Shown here one piece after another: positions 42,723-51,474 of a DNA stretch of 64,000 nt. Source of the DNA: Aureimonas sp. AU20 (GTDB taxonomy: Bacteria; Pseudomonadota; Alphaproteobacteria; Rhizobiales; Rhizobiaceae); contig NZ_CP006368.1 in NCBI RefSeq assembly GCF_001442755.1, positions 424,889-488,888 on the forward strand, given 5' to 3'. The first letter of the stretch is position 1. Each line of letters starts with the position of its first letter. The notes beneath the pieces are model-generated. The model searched no databases, was not told where the DNA came from, and was given only the letters and a program-made list of their open reading frames with translations. The translations under genes and the position numbers were made by a program.

Positions 42723-44864
42723 TCAGGTTGTGGATGGCGCGACATGGAAGAACGGCGTGTCGCAGGGATGGTCGAGAAGGGCCAGCAGCGCGTCGTCGAG
42801 ATGAAGCACCGAAACCGAGGCGCCGGCCATGTCGAGCGAGGTACAATAGTGGCCGATCCAGTTGCGCGCCACGGTCAGGCCCCGCGCGGCAAGCCGCTGC
42901 TCGACCCGGCGATAGAGAACGTAGAGTTCCATGAGCGGCGTCGCGCCGAAGGAGTTCACCAGCACCGCGACACGTCCGCCGCGATCTTCCGGCAGTTCCG
43001 ACAGGATGCGGTCCATGATCGTGTCGGCCACCGCGTCGGCCGGGCGGATCGCCTCGCGCGAGACTCCGGGCTCGCCGTGGATGCCGACGCCGACCTCCAT
43101 CTCGTCCGGGCCGATGGCGAAGTTGAAACGCCGGCTCTGCGGCATGGAACAGGGCTCCAGCGCGACGCCCATCGTGTAGGTGCGCTGGTTGGCGCGGCGG
43201 GCGGCGGCCTCGCAGGCTTCCAGCGTCCAGCCGAGGTCGCAGGCCGCACCCGCCACCTTGAAGACAAAGACATTGCCGGCGACACCGCGCCGCCCGTCCC
43301 GATCCTCCGGCGAGGAGGAGGCGACGTCGTCGGTGGTGACGACGGTGCGCACCGCGATCCCCGCGTCGGTCGCCAGCTCGGCCGCCATCTCGAAATTCAT
43401 CGTGTCCCCGGCATAATTGCCATAGACGAAGAGAACGCCCGCGCCACCGTCGCACGCCCTGGCGGCGCGCAGGATCGGGTCCGGCGGCGGCGAGGAGAAG
43501 ACGTTGCCGACCGCCACCGCGCTCGCCATGCCGCGCCCGACATAGCCGAGGAAACAGGGCTCGTGCCCAGAGCCCCCGCCGACCACCAGCGCGACGCGGC
43601 CTTTTCGCGCGCCAGCCTTGGCCATGAAAGCGCGCCGCGCGCCGGGAACGGGCACGAGATGCGTGCGATGGGCGCGCGCGGCGCCGTCGAGCATCTCGTC
43701 CACCACGTCGTCCGGGTCGTTCAGGAACTTCTTGACGAAGCGGCGCTGAAGCTCGGGCCCGGCGGCGGGAGGCGCGTCGCTCGGGCGCTGGCCGCGCTTC
43801 AGAAAGGCCGTGCTGGCCACGCCTTCCGCGTCGAGAATGCCGCGCGCCGTGGCGGCGTCGGTCACCAGGACGTCGCAATGGCGGCCGCGCAGCGTGGCGA
43901 GGATCGCCGGCACCTTGTCGAAGCCACCGGCCACCGCGATGCGCCGCTCGATTCCCGCGAGATCCTGGAGCGACAGGCCGATCGTGCGCTCGTCCAGCGG
44001 CCCTTCCACCGGCTCGCCGCCCGGGCCGATGAAGCGCCCGGCGACGACGCCGACCGCGTTGCGCGCGAGATAGTCCTGCAGCGGGACCGCATCGAAGAAG
44101 CCGGAGGAATGGATGGTGGAATTGGGCCGCAGCGATGAGATGCCGAGCAGCGCGCGGCTGGCCCCCCGCAGCGCCTCAAACTGGGCGCGCAGCAGCGGCT
44201 CGTCCAGAAGCAGGGCGCGCAGTTCCGGCGAGGACACGATGCCGGGCGCCGTCAACGGCAGACAAAAGGCGCCGAGCGCGTCCGCGATGGCGGAGGCGCA
44301 AAGCTCGGGCGAGAAGGGTGTGCCGGTGCTCATGCCGCCCGTCGCCTGCACCACGCGAAGATCCTGCAGCCGGGGCGCGCGCAGCTGCCGGGCGACGGCG
44401 AGCACCGTGCGCCCCCAGGCAACAGCAAGCGTGTCGCCCGAGCGCAGGAGATCAATCAGCGCCAAGCCGCCGGCGCGGCCGAGCCGGTCGATCAGCTGGC
44501 CCGCCTCGCCGCCATTGGGCACGACAAGGCAGTCATGCAAGCCGAAATGGCGCTTCACCTCGCGCGCCAGCGTGACGGCGGCGAGGCGCTGCGGCTCGAT
44601 CGTGATGTCCACCACGCCGCGCTCGCGCGCGTCCGCAAGCGTGGCGTTGACCGTGGCGCGCGAGACGCCCATGGCGTCGGCGATCTCGCCCTGCGTCAGC
44701 CCTTCCTCGTAGTAGAGCCAGGCCGCCCAAAGCTGCGGATCGTCGCCGAAGCGGAGCGGAACCGGGATTGCCGCGTCCGCCGTGCCGTCCTTGGCCGTCT
44801 TGAGCTTGGGTTTCGCCGTGGTCACGCCGCCTCGCTTGGGCCTTGCCTTCAAGCCACCTTTCAC
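42723..44864 (-). CDS. SorC-family regulator fused to a complete DhaK kinase domain
   Basis: Unusual 713-residue fusion. Residues about 46-90 are a SorC/DeoR-like helix-turn-helix (YYEEGLTQGEIADAMGVSRA, TVNATLADARERGVVDI). Residues about 95-365 are the sugar-phosphate-binding domain of SorC regulators (LRSGDTLAVAWGRTVLAVAR, ALLGISSLRPNSTIHSSGFF, AVAGGFDKVPAILATLRGRH). Residues about 370-713 are a full DhaK domain: KKFLNDPDDVVDEMLDGAAR, VVGGGSGHEPCFLGYVGRGM with His434, GNYAGDTMNFEMAAELATDA with Asp487, and GVGIHGEPGV with His596, the residue that binds the keto-sugar covalently in known DhaK. All catalytic residues are kept, so it may be both kinase subunit and sensor. Located between two dhaL genes in a tetrose-type operon. 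The start is the longest sensible ATG; the first 40 residues are basic and disordered. Confidence 0.88.
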   Translation of the reverse strand: MKGGLKARPKRGGVTTAKPKLKTAKDGTADAAIPVPLRFGDDPQLWAAWLYYEEGLTQGEIADAMGVSRATVNATLADARERGVVDITIEPQRLAAVTLAREVKRHFGLHDCLVVPNGGEAGQLIDRLGRAGGLALIDLLRSGDTLAVAWGRTVLAVARQLRAPRLQDLRVVQATGGMSTGTPFSPELCASAIADALGAFCLPLTAPGIVSSPELRALLLDEPLLRAQFEALRGASRALLGISSLRPNSTIHSSGFFDAVPLQDYLARNAVGVVAGRFIGPGGEPVEGPLDERTIGLSLQDLAGIERRIAVAGGFDKVPAILATLRGRHCDVLVTDAATARGILDAEGVASTAFLKRGQRPSDAPPAAGPELQRRFVKKFLNDPDDVVDEMLDGAARAHRTHLVPVPGARRAFMAKAGARKGRVALVVGGGSGHEPCFLGYVGRGMASAVAVGNVFSSPPPDPILRAARACDGGAGVLFVYGNYAGDTMNFEMAAELATDAGIAVRTVVTTDDVASSSPEDRDGRRGVAGNVFVFKVAGAACDLGWTLEACEAAARRANQRTYTMGVALEPCSMPQSRRFNFAIGPDEMEVGVGIHGEPGVSREAIRPADAVADTIMDRILSELPEDRGGRVAVLVNSFGATPLMELYVLYRRVEQRLAARGLTVARNWIGHYCTSLDMAGASVSVLHLDDALLALLDHPCDTPFFHVAPSTT

Positions 44865-44908
44865 ACGGGCGCGCCGTGGCGCGCAACTCCCGGCGAAGGT
44901 GAGAAGGC

Positions 44909-45559
44909 TCAGGCCGACAGCCGCGCCTTGGCTCCTTCCGCCAGGACCGTCAGGATCATGGCGCAGGAGGTCGCGCCGGCATCGAGCACGCCGCGCGAGC
45001 GCTCGCCCAGCCGGCTCGCCCGGCCGATCTTCGCCACGAGGTCGATCGTGGAATCGCGCCCCGCCTCGGCGCCCTTCGTCAGTGCGTCGAGCGCGTCGGC
45101 GAAGGATCGGCCCTCCCCCGTCGCCTGGTCGAAGGCCTCGACGGCGGGAACCAGCGTGTCGATCAGCGTCTTGTCGCCGACCTTGGCCGAGCCGATGGAC
45201 TGGATGCCCTCCAGCCCCTTGTGCAGCATGGCGGAGAAGAGCGGGGCGTCGATCGCCTCGGTCTGGCCCAGTGTTTCGGAGAACTCGGTGAACATCATGC
45301 CGTAGAGCGGGCCCATGGAGCCGCCGATCTCGCCCATCAGCACTTCGCTCAAGGTCTCCATCGCCTCGGTCAGGCTCACGTCGCGGCCCTTCAGCCGGTC
45401 CGCCGCCATGCCGAAGCCCTTGGCCATGTTCACGCCATGGTCGCCGTCGCCGATCTTGCCGTCGATCTCGGAAAGATAGGCCCGGTTCTCCACGATCCGG
45501 TCCGCCATGGCGAGGACGATCGCGCCGCTGCCGCTATTGGAAAAGCTCTGCATGGTCAC
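44909..45559 (-). CDS. dhaL: DhaL-type kinase subunit (first copy)
   Basis: ATP-binding subunit, 216 residues, partner of the DhaK encoded immediately upstream (seven-base gap). Motifs: YLSEIDGKIGDGDHGVNMAK, the Asp triad that holds two Mg ions and ATP; GEIGGSMGPLYGMMFTEFSE; KVGDKTLIDTLVPAVEAFDQ; and IGRASRLGERSRGVLDAGAT. Transfers phosphate from ATP to the keto-sugar bound on DhaK, so no PTS phosphoryl protein is needed if it acts like the ATP-dependent forms. The genes upstream suggest erythrulose rather than dihydroxyacetone as substrate (inference). Confidence 0.93.
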   Translation of the reverse strand: MTMQSFSNSGSGAIVLAMADRIVENRAYLSEIDGKIGDGDHGVNMAKGFGMAADRLKGRDVSLTEAMETLSEVLMGEIGGSMGPLYGMMFTEFSETLGQTEAIDAPLFSAMLHKGLEGIQSIGSAKVGDKTLIDTLVPAVEAFDQATGEGRSFADALDALTKGAEAGRDSTIDLVAKIGRASRLGERSRGVLDAGATSCAMILTVLAEGAKARLSA

Positions 45560-45566
45560 CGTTTCC

Positions 45567-46571
45567 TCAGACCTGAACCAGCGCGGGGCACGCGGCGGGC
45601 GCGTCGAGAAGAGCTTTCAGCTCCTCGTCCAGCGCGATCACCGTCAGCGTCGCGCCGACCATTTCCAGCGAGGTGAAATAATTGCCGACATAGGTTCGAT
45701 GGATCTTGAGGCCGCGCTTTGCGATCTCCTCCTCGATCGTGTCGCCGAGGATGTAGAGCTCGTTCAGCGGCGTCGCGCCGAGGCCCGAGACGAGGACCGC
45801 GACCTGCGCCCCTTCTGGGAGGGCGTGGTCGTCCAGGACGATCGTCGCCATGTCGCGCGCCACCTCAGCCGCGGTCTTCAAGGGCTCGACGCGGATGCCG
45901 GGCTCGCCGTGATGGCCGATGCCGACCTCCATCGTGCCGGGCTCGATCTGGAAATTGGGATGGCCGACGGCGGGCAACGTGCAGGGGCCGAGGCCGATGC
46001 CGACCGAGCGGCAATTGTCGATAGCGCGCTGGGCGGTGGCGCGCACCTCTTCCAGGCTCGCGCCGCTCGCCGCCTTGGCGCCGCCGATCTTCCAGAGGAG
46101 AATCTCCCCCGCCACGCCCCGGCGCTTCTCGCGCTCCGACAGGGGGGCCGAGCAGACGTCGTCGTTGGCGACGACGGTCGCGATCTCGATCCCGTCCTTG
46201 GAGGCGAGCTTGGTCGCCATTTTCACGTTCATGTTGTCGCCGGCATAATTGCCGTAGAGGCAGACCACCCCTGCCCCGCCATCGGCCTCCTTGAACGCGT
46301 CATGGAAGCTCTTGGCGGTCGGCGAGGAAAAGAGCTCGCCCACGGCCACCGCGTCCAGCATGTTGCGGCCGGTGTAGCCGATGAAGGCCGGCTCGTGGCC
46401 CGAGCCGCCGCCCGTCACCACGCCGACCTTGCCCTTTTGCGGGGCGAAGGTGGAGACGATGACGCGCCGGTTGCGCTCCGACAGGCGGACCAGATCGGGA
46501 TGGGCCTTCACGAAGCCCTTCACCGTATCCTCCACCACCTCGTCCGGGTTGTTGATGAAACGCTGCATCAT
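45567..46571 (-). CDS. dhaK: DhaK-type kinase subunit (probable erythrulose kinase)
   Basis: Substrate-binding subunit of 334 residues. It has the opening MMQRFINNPDEVVEDTVKGF, GVVTGGGSGHEPAFIGYTGR with His59, CLYGNYAGDNMNVKMATKLA with Asp112 and IGHHGEPGIRVEPL with His221 as the covalent substrate residue. Length is normal for stand-alone DhaK. It lies between the SDR (22 bp upstream) and DhaL (7 bp downstream). DhaK-like kinases acting on D- or L-erythrulose (DerK, LerK) are known from tetritol catabolism in mycobacteria; the adjacent SDR of the D-threitol dehydrogenase type supports that role here. Dihydroxyacetone as substrate cannot be excluded. Confidence 0.93.
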   Translation of the reverse strand: MMQRFINNPDEVVEDTVKGFVKAHPDLVRLSERNRRVIVSTFAPQKGKVGVVTGGGSGHEPAFIGYTGRNMLDAVAVGELFSSPTAKSFHDAFKEADGGAGVVCLYGNYAGDNMNVKMATKLASKDGIEIATVVANDDVCSAPLSEREKRRGVAGEILLWKIGGAKAASGASLEEVRATAQRAIDNCRSVGIGLGPCTLPAVGHPNFQIEPGTMEVGIGHHGEPGIRVEPLKTAAEVARDMATIVLDDHALPEGAQVAVLVSGLGATPLNELYILGDTIEEEIAKRGLKIHRTYVGNYFTSLEMVGATLTVIALDEELKALLDAPAACPALVQV

Positions 46572-46593
46572 GGTTTGGCACCCGTTCCCAAAA

Positions 46594-47367
46594 TCAGACG
46601 ATGGTGTAGCCGCCGTCGACCAGAAGGTCGGCGCCGTTGATCATATCCGCCCCGTTGGAGGCAAGGAAAACCGCCGCGGCGGCGATTTCCTGCGGGTAGG
46701 CGAACCGGCCCGAGGGAATGCGCCGGCGCGCCGCCTCGCCCTTCTCGCCGCTCCAGGCCTTGCGGCCGAGATCGGTGAGAACGATCGTCGGCGAGATCGT
46801 GTTGACGCAGATTCCGTGCTTGCCCCATTCGGCGGCAAGCGTCTTGGACAGGCCGATGACGCCGAATTTCGAGGCGCAATAGGCGACATGCTCGTCGATG
46901 GCCACCGTGCCGGCCTGCGAGGCGAGGTTGACGATCTTTCCGCCGCGCCCGGCCTTGATCATCGCCCGGCCCGCCGCCTGGCTGACCAGGAACGTGCCCT
47001 TCAGATTGATGGCGATGGTCTTGTCCCAAGCATCGACCCCGAGATCCTCGGCCGGCGCGAGCGCCACGATGCCGGCACTGTTCACCGCGATGTCGATCTG
47101 CCCGAAGGCGGCGAGCACGGCGTCGATCGCCGACGTGACGGAGGCGGCGTCCGACACGTCGCAGCGGAAGGCCTTGGCGTCGTCGCCGAGCGACTTCGCC
47201 ATGGCTTCGGCGGCTTCCTGTTGAATGTCGAGAACGGCGATGCGCGCGCCCTTCTGCGCATAGGCCTGCGCAATCGCCGCGCCGATGCCGGAGCCGCCGC
47301 CGGTGACGAGCGCGACCTTGCCGGCGAGCGAGAAGTTCAGATCCACTTGGGGGCTGGCGTCGCTCAT
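46594..47367 (-). CDS. SDR oxidoreductase, D-threitol dehydrogenase-like
   Basis: Classical short-chain dehydrogenase of 257 residues. The NAD-binding TGGGSGIGAAIAQAYAQKGA, an Asp after the second strand (AVLDIQ, pointing to NAD+), NSAG at the NNAG position, and the catalytic Ser/Tyr/Lys in NLASQAG and YCASK are all present. The block GKHGICVNTISPTIVLTDLG followed by RKAWSGEKGE is characteristic of the D-threitol dehydrogenase/GolD subgroup as I recall it. The expected reaction is oxidation of a four-carbon polyol to erythrulose, which the neighbouring DhaK/DhaL would phosphorylate. It follows the ABC transporter genes after an intercistronic hairpin. Confidence 0.88.
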   Translation of the reverse strand: MSDASPQVDLNFSLAGKVALVTGGGSGIGAAIAQAYAQKGARIAVLDIQQEAAEAMAKSLGDDAKAFRCDVSDAASVTSAIDAVLAAFGQIDIAVNSAGIVALAPAEDLGVDAWDKTIAINLKGTFLVSQAAGRAMIKAGRGGKIVNLASQAGTVAIDEHVAYCASKFGVIGLSKTLAAEWGKHGICVNTISPTIVLTDLGRKAWSGEKGEAARRRIPSGRFAYPQEIAAAAVFLASNGADMINGADLLVDGGYTIV

Positions 47368-47499
47368 GGCGGCCTATCCTTTAAGTCTCGAATGGGGAGT
47401 TCAGTCTTCGATGGGTCGCGTGGCGGCCGGTTGGACCACGCCCGCGCCGAGGCGGACAGGCGGGCGTCGCCGAACGGGCCAGGGGCCTGGCGAAGAGAC

Positions 47500-47526
47500 G
47501 GGAGCGGCAGCGAGGCCACCGCTCCC
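47500..47526 (-). terminator. Intercistronic hairpin between binding protein and SDR genes
   Basis: GGGAGCGG and CCGCTCCC form a perfect eight-base-pair stem with an 11-base loop just after the stop of the binding-protein gene (transcription leftward). No strong U tract follows, so it is likely an attenuator or 3'-end stabiliser within the operon. Confidence 0.55.
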
Positions 47527-47534
47527 AATCGATG

Positions 47535-48518
47535 CTACTTGCGCGATTCCAGGAGCTTGTCGGCGTTGTCGAGCGTCACCGGCGTCCAGGGCACGAGATA
47601 GGTCTTTTCCTTGCCATCCTTCCAGCTCATGGCCGGATACTGCTTCCAGATATCGGACTGGGGCTGGTAGTCCGGCTTCACCGCCTTGATGGCGACGTCC
47701 AGCGCGCCCTGCGCCTGGGCGTTGGCGTCCTGCAGGATGGAGGCCATCTCCTTGGCCTTCACCGCGTTGATCGCGTCGGTCACGCCGTCGATGCCGGCGA
47801 TGGCGAAGTCCTCGACCTTGAGATTGGCCGCCTTGATCGCCTCGATCGCGCCGAGCGCCATCTCGTCGTTCTGACCGATCACGCCGCCGATCTGGCCGGG
47901 ATGCGAGGTCAGCCAGTTCTCCATCAGGGTCTGCGCCTCGGCGCGCGACCAGTTGGCCGTCTGCTGTTCCAGCACCTTCACATCCGGGCAGGCGGCCAGC
48001 GCCTTCTCGTTGCCTTCGAGGCGCTGAATCTGGCCGGACTGGCCGATCGGTCCCTCGATGATGACGACATTGCCCTTGCAGCCCATCTTGTCGAGAACCG
48101 ACTTGGCTTCCAGTTCGCCGGCCTCGACGTCGTTGGAGCCGACATAGGAGGCGAGAAGGTCGGAGTTCACACGAGCGTTGGAGCCGACCACGGGAATGCC
48201 GGCGTCATGGGCGGTCTGCACGGCGGCGGCGCCCGCCTCGACATCCATCGGCACGAAGATGATCGCGTTGTATTTCTGCGTGATCATCGTGTTGAACTGT
48301 TCCTGCTGGACCAGCGCGTCGTAGCGGCCGTCGAAGATCGTCACCTCGACCTCGCCGCTCTTGACGGCCGGGTGCTTCTGCAGCGCGGCCGTCCAGATCT
48401 GCATGAACTCGGCGTTGAGGCCGTAGACCGTCGCGCCGATCTTAAGCTTTTCCTGGGCCATGGCGGCGGGCGCGTAGAGCGCCGAGGCCATGGCGAAGGC
48501 GAGCATGAGTTTCTTCAT
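47535..48518 (-). CDS. Ribose-type ABC transporter substrate-binding protein
   Basis: Periplasmic binding protein of the pentose/polyol class, 327 residues, with signal peptide MKKLMLAFAMASALYAPAAM and cleavage after AMA-Q near residue 22. The mature part has KLKIGATVYGLNAEFMQIWT, NAIIFVPMDVEAGAAAVQTA, VVGSNARVNSDLLASYVGSN and IGGVIGQNDEMALGAIEAIK, all typical of the RbsB-like type I fold. It is the third gene after the ATPase and permease and precedes the SDR and kinase genes. The likely ligand is a tetritol or related polyol, inferred from those enzymes. Confidence 0.93.
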   Translation of the reverse strand: MKKLMLAFAMASALYAPAAMAQEKLKIGATVYGLNAEFMQIWTAALQKHPAVKSGEVEVTIFDGRYDALVQQEQFNTMITQKYNAIIFVPMDVEAGAAAVQTAHDAGIPVVGSNARVNSDLLASYVGSNDVEAGELEAKSVLDKMGCKGNVVIIEGPIGQSGQIQRLEGNEKALAACPDVKVLEQQTANWSRAEAQTLMENWLTSHPGQIGGVIGQNDEMALGAIEAIKAANLKVEDFAIAGIDGVTDAINAVKAKEMASILQDANAQAQGALDVAIKAVKPDYQPQSDIWKQYPAMSWKDGKEKTYLVPWTPVTLDNADKLLESRK

Positions 48519-48657
48519 GTGGTGGTTCCTCCCTGGATGGTCTGGTGCGGGCGCGCCGATCCGGCGCTCCGTTGGATGGGCCGGCTCCTCCGCCGGCCGA
48601 GACGATGGGCGCGGGTGCGCCGATGGGCATGAGACGCGCGCGGGCGCGTTGATGGGG

Positions 48658-49659
48658 TCAGGCGCCGTGCTTGCGCGTCTGGTCCAGCATCACGGCGCCG
48701 ACGATCAGGGCGCCCTTCAGGATCTGCTGGTAGTAGGATTGGATGCCGAGGAGATCGAGGCCGTTGTTCATGACGCCGATGATCAGCGCGCCGATCAGGG
48801 TGCCGGTCACCCGCCCGACGCCGCCCGACAGCGACGTGCCGCCGATGACCACCGCCGCGATGGCGTCGAGCTCGTAGGCGACGCCGGCCTGCGGCAGGGC
48901 CGAGCCCGTGCGCGCCGACAGGATCATGCCGGCGAGGCCCGACAGCGCGCCGGAAATGACATAGACGAGGAAGCGGATACGAGTGACGTCGATCCCGGAT
49001 GTCTTGGCCGCGTGCGGATTACCGCCCACGGCATAGATGTAGCGGCCGAAGCGGGTGCGCGAAAGAATCCACCAAGAGACGATGAAGACGCCGGCGAGGA
49101 TCACCACCGGCATGGGCACGCCGAGAACGTTGCCCGTGCCGATCCAGCGGAAGTCCGGCACGAGGCCGGGCACCGGGCGCCCGTTGCCGTAGATCAGAGT
49201 CGCGCCGCGCGCCGCCGAGAGCATGCCGAGGGTCGCCACGAAGGCCGGCACGGAAAAGCGCGAGACGATGAGGCCGACGATCGAGCCCGTCAGGACGCCC
49301 ACGCCGATGCCGGCGGCGAGCGCCAGCGCCACGGGATAGGGCCCGCCCGCGACGCCCGCCGGCGAGGTCGTGGCAAGACTGGCGCTGACCATGCCGGCCA
49401 GCGCCACGACCGAGCCGACCGACAGGTCGATGCCGCGCGTCAGGATGACGAAGGTCATGCCGATGGCGAGCACGCCGTTGATCGAGGTCTGGAGCAGGAC
49501 GTTGGAGATGTTGCCGGCCGTCAGGAAGAACTCGTTCGACAGCGCCAGCACCGCGACGAGCACCAGAAAGGCGATGAAGATGCCGTATTCCTGGATCAGG
49601 AGGCGGCGACGCTCAGAGCCGAACCAGCCCGTGGCCGGTTTCATACCGATGTCAGACAA
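48658..49659 (-). CDS. Ribose-type ABC transporter permease
   Basis: Inner-membrane permease of 333 residues of the RbsC/branched-chain type with eight or more helices. Diagnostic stretches: GVLAIGMTFVILTRGIDLSV, GSVVALAGMVSASLATT, GTGNVLGVPMPVVILAGVFI, YAVGGNPHAAKTSGIDVTRI and AVVIGGTSLSGGVGRVTGTL. It lies 43 bp downstream of the ATPase gene and 139 bp upstream of the binding-protein gene. The first 20 residues are hydrophilic; a shorter start at MKPATGWFGSE is possible. Confidence 0.94.
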   Translation of the reverse strand: MSDIGMKPATGWFGSERRRLLIQEYGIFIAFLVLVAVLALSNEFFLTAGNISNVLLQTSINGVLAIGMTFVILTRGIDLSVGSVVALAGMVSASLATTSPAGVAGGPYPVALALAAGIGVGVLTGSIVGLIVSRFSVPAFVATLGMLSAARGATLIYGNGRPVPGLVPDFRWIGTGNVLGVPMPVVILAGVFIVSWWILSRTRFGRYIYAVGGNPHAAKTSGIDVTRIRFLVYVISGALSGLAGMILSARTGSALPQAGVAYELDAIAAVVIGGTSLSGGVGRVTGTLIGALIIGVMNNGLDLLGIQSYYQQILKGALIVGAVMLDQTRKHGA

Positions 49660-49702
49660 CGCTGTTCTCCCATAGCGTTCGAGACGTCCCGAGGGGCGAG
49701 GC

Positions 49703-51184
49703 TCAGGTCGAAAGATGGACGAGCGACTGGGCGCTGGCCTCGGCGCGCTCGAGAATGCCGGCCGAGCGCCCGCCGCGCATGACCATGACGCGGTCCGACA
49801 TGCCCAGCACCTCGTCGATCTCGGACGAGATCATCACCACCGTGCCGCCGCCGGCCGCGAAGTCGCAGATGACGCGGTAAATCTCGCGCTTGGCGCCGAC
49901 ATCGACGCCGCGCGTCGGCTCGTCCAGCAGGAGCAGGCGCGGATTGCGCAGGAACCACTTGCCGAGCACCACCTTCTGCTGGTTGCCGCCCGACAGGCCG
50001 GAGACCGGCATCGTGTCGCGCGCCGCCTTGATGGCGAAGCGCTCGATCATGGCGCGGCTGGCCTCGACCTCCGCCTTGCCGCGCATCACGAAGCCGGGGC
50101 TCATCTCGGGCAGGCTGGCGAGCGCGATATTGGCGCGCACCGAATCCGACAGGTTGAGACCGGTCTGCTTGCGGTCTTCCGTCACCAGCGCGATGCCCTG
50201 GCGCATCGCGTCGCGCGGGCCGGTGATGGAGACGTCGGCCCCCTCGACGCGGATCTGCCCCTGCGCCTTGGGGTCGAGGCCGAACAGGGCGTCGAAGATT
50301 TCCGTGCGGCCCGAGCCCATCAACCCGTAGATGCCGAAGATCTCGCCCTTGCGCACGGAAAACGAGATGTCGGAGATATGGCCGGGGCTCGACAGGCCCT
50401 CGACCTCCAGTCCGATCTCGGCGGTCGGCGCGTTGGTCTTGATATATTCCTCGCCCATCTCGCGGCCCACGATCATGCGGATCAGCGAGGGACGATCCGT
50501 CTCGGCCAGCTTGCCGCTGGCGACATAGGCGCCGTCGCGGAACACGGTGTAGCTGTCGGCGATCTGGAAGATTTCCGACAGGCGGTGCGAGACATAGACG
50601 ATGCCGCGCCCCTGGGCCTTCAGGCGCTCGATGGCGGAAAAGAGCTGCTGCGCCTCGCGCTCGCCGATGGCCGATGTCGGCTCGTCCATGAAGATGACTT
50701 CGGCGTCGTGGCTCAGCGCCTTGGCGATTTCGACCAGCTGCATCTGCGCGACGGTCAGCGTCTGCATGGTCTGGCTCGCGCGGATCTGGAAGCCCAGCTC
50801 GTCGAGCAGGCTTTGCGCGTCGCGGTTCATGGCCCGAAAGTCGATGCCGCCGAAGCGGCCTGAAGGCTCGCGGCCGAGATAGATGTTCTCGGCCACCGTC
50901 ATGAAGGGAACCGGGCTTAGCTCCTGCTCGATGATGGCGATGCCGGCGGCCAGCGCCTCGGCCGGACCGGAAAACTCCACCTCGCGCTCGCCGCGCCAGA
51001 TCGTGCCGCCGTCGCGCTTGTGAATGCCCATGAGGATGGAAAGAAACGTGGATTTGCCCGCGCCATTGCCGCCGCACAGCGCATGGACCGAGCCCGGTGC
51101 CAGTTCGAAGCGGCCGTCCTTCAGAGCCGCGACGCCGCCGAACGACTTGCGTAGCCCTTCAACCCGCAGAAGCGGTGCCGACAT
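49703..51184 (-). CDS. Ribose-type ABC transporter ATPase (double nucleotide-binding)
   Basis: Cytoplasmic ATPase of 493 residues with two fused nucleotide-binding domains, as in RbsA/MglA. Domain one: CGGNGAGKSTFLSILMG, signature TVAQMQLVEIAKAL (degenerate LSGGQ) and VIFMDEPTSAIGEREAQQLF. Domain two: GEIFGIYGLMGSGRTEIFDA, LSGGNQQKVVLGKWFLRNPR and LLLLDEPTRGVDVGAKREIY. The degenerate first signature and the missing Lys in the second Walker A are normal in this group. It is the first gene of the leftward operon and is separated by 290 bp from the divergent MFS gene. Confidence 0.95.
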   Translation of the reverse strand: MSAPLLRVEGLRKSFGGVAALKDGRFELAPGSVHALCGGNGAGKSTFLSILMGIHKRDGGTIWRGEREVEFSGPAEALAAGIAIIEQELSPVPFMTVAENIYLGREPSGRFGGIDFRAMNRDAQSLLDELGFQIRASQTMQTLTVAQMQLVEIAKALSHDAEVIFMDEPTSAIGEREAQQLFSAIERLKAQGRGIVYVSHRLSEIFQIADSYTVFRDGAYVASGKLAETDRPSLIRMIVGREMGEEYIKTNAPTAEIGLEVEGLSSPGHISDISFSVRKGEIFGIYGLMGSGRTEIFDALFGLDPKAQGQIRVEGADVSITGPRDAMRQGIALVTEDRKQTGLNLSDSVRANIALASLPEMSPGFVMRGKAEVEASRAMIERFAIKAARDTMPVSGLSGGNQQKVVLGKWFLRNPRLLLLDEPTRGVDVGAKREIYRVICDFAAGGGTVVMISSEIDEVLGMSDRVMVMRGGRSAGILERAEASAQSLVHLST

Positions 51185-51474
51185 GGTGCCTCCTCCCGAA
51201 GGCGGCCGGTCTTCCCCCGGTGTCGCCCTCCCTCCCCGGCACCGACTCCCATCGGCGCTTCGTTGTGACTTTTTTCAAGCATGGCTCGACATCTGTCAAC
51301 TCGCCTTGTTGCGATCCCCCGGAATTTCATCTGATTGGCTTGGCATCCTTGTGTGGTTTGGGGATGCGCCAGCGGAAGCCCGCGGCTGTCATCTCGCCGA
51401 CATACGGCGGCGGTACGGGCGGACCGAAGGGGCTGGCCGGCGGCCTGCCCGGTCGCCGCTCGAGGAATCGTCCC
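51185..51474. promoter_or_regulatory. Divergent promoter region, polyol operon / MFS gene
   Basis: Gap of 290 bp between opposed starts, holding both promoters. A less GC-rich stretch at about 51265-51310 (GTGACTTTTTTCAAGC and beyond) is the best place for promoter elements of the leftward operon. I see no copy of the GTTCATATG site found upstream of the transketolase gene. Confidence 0.5.
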
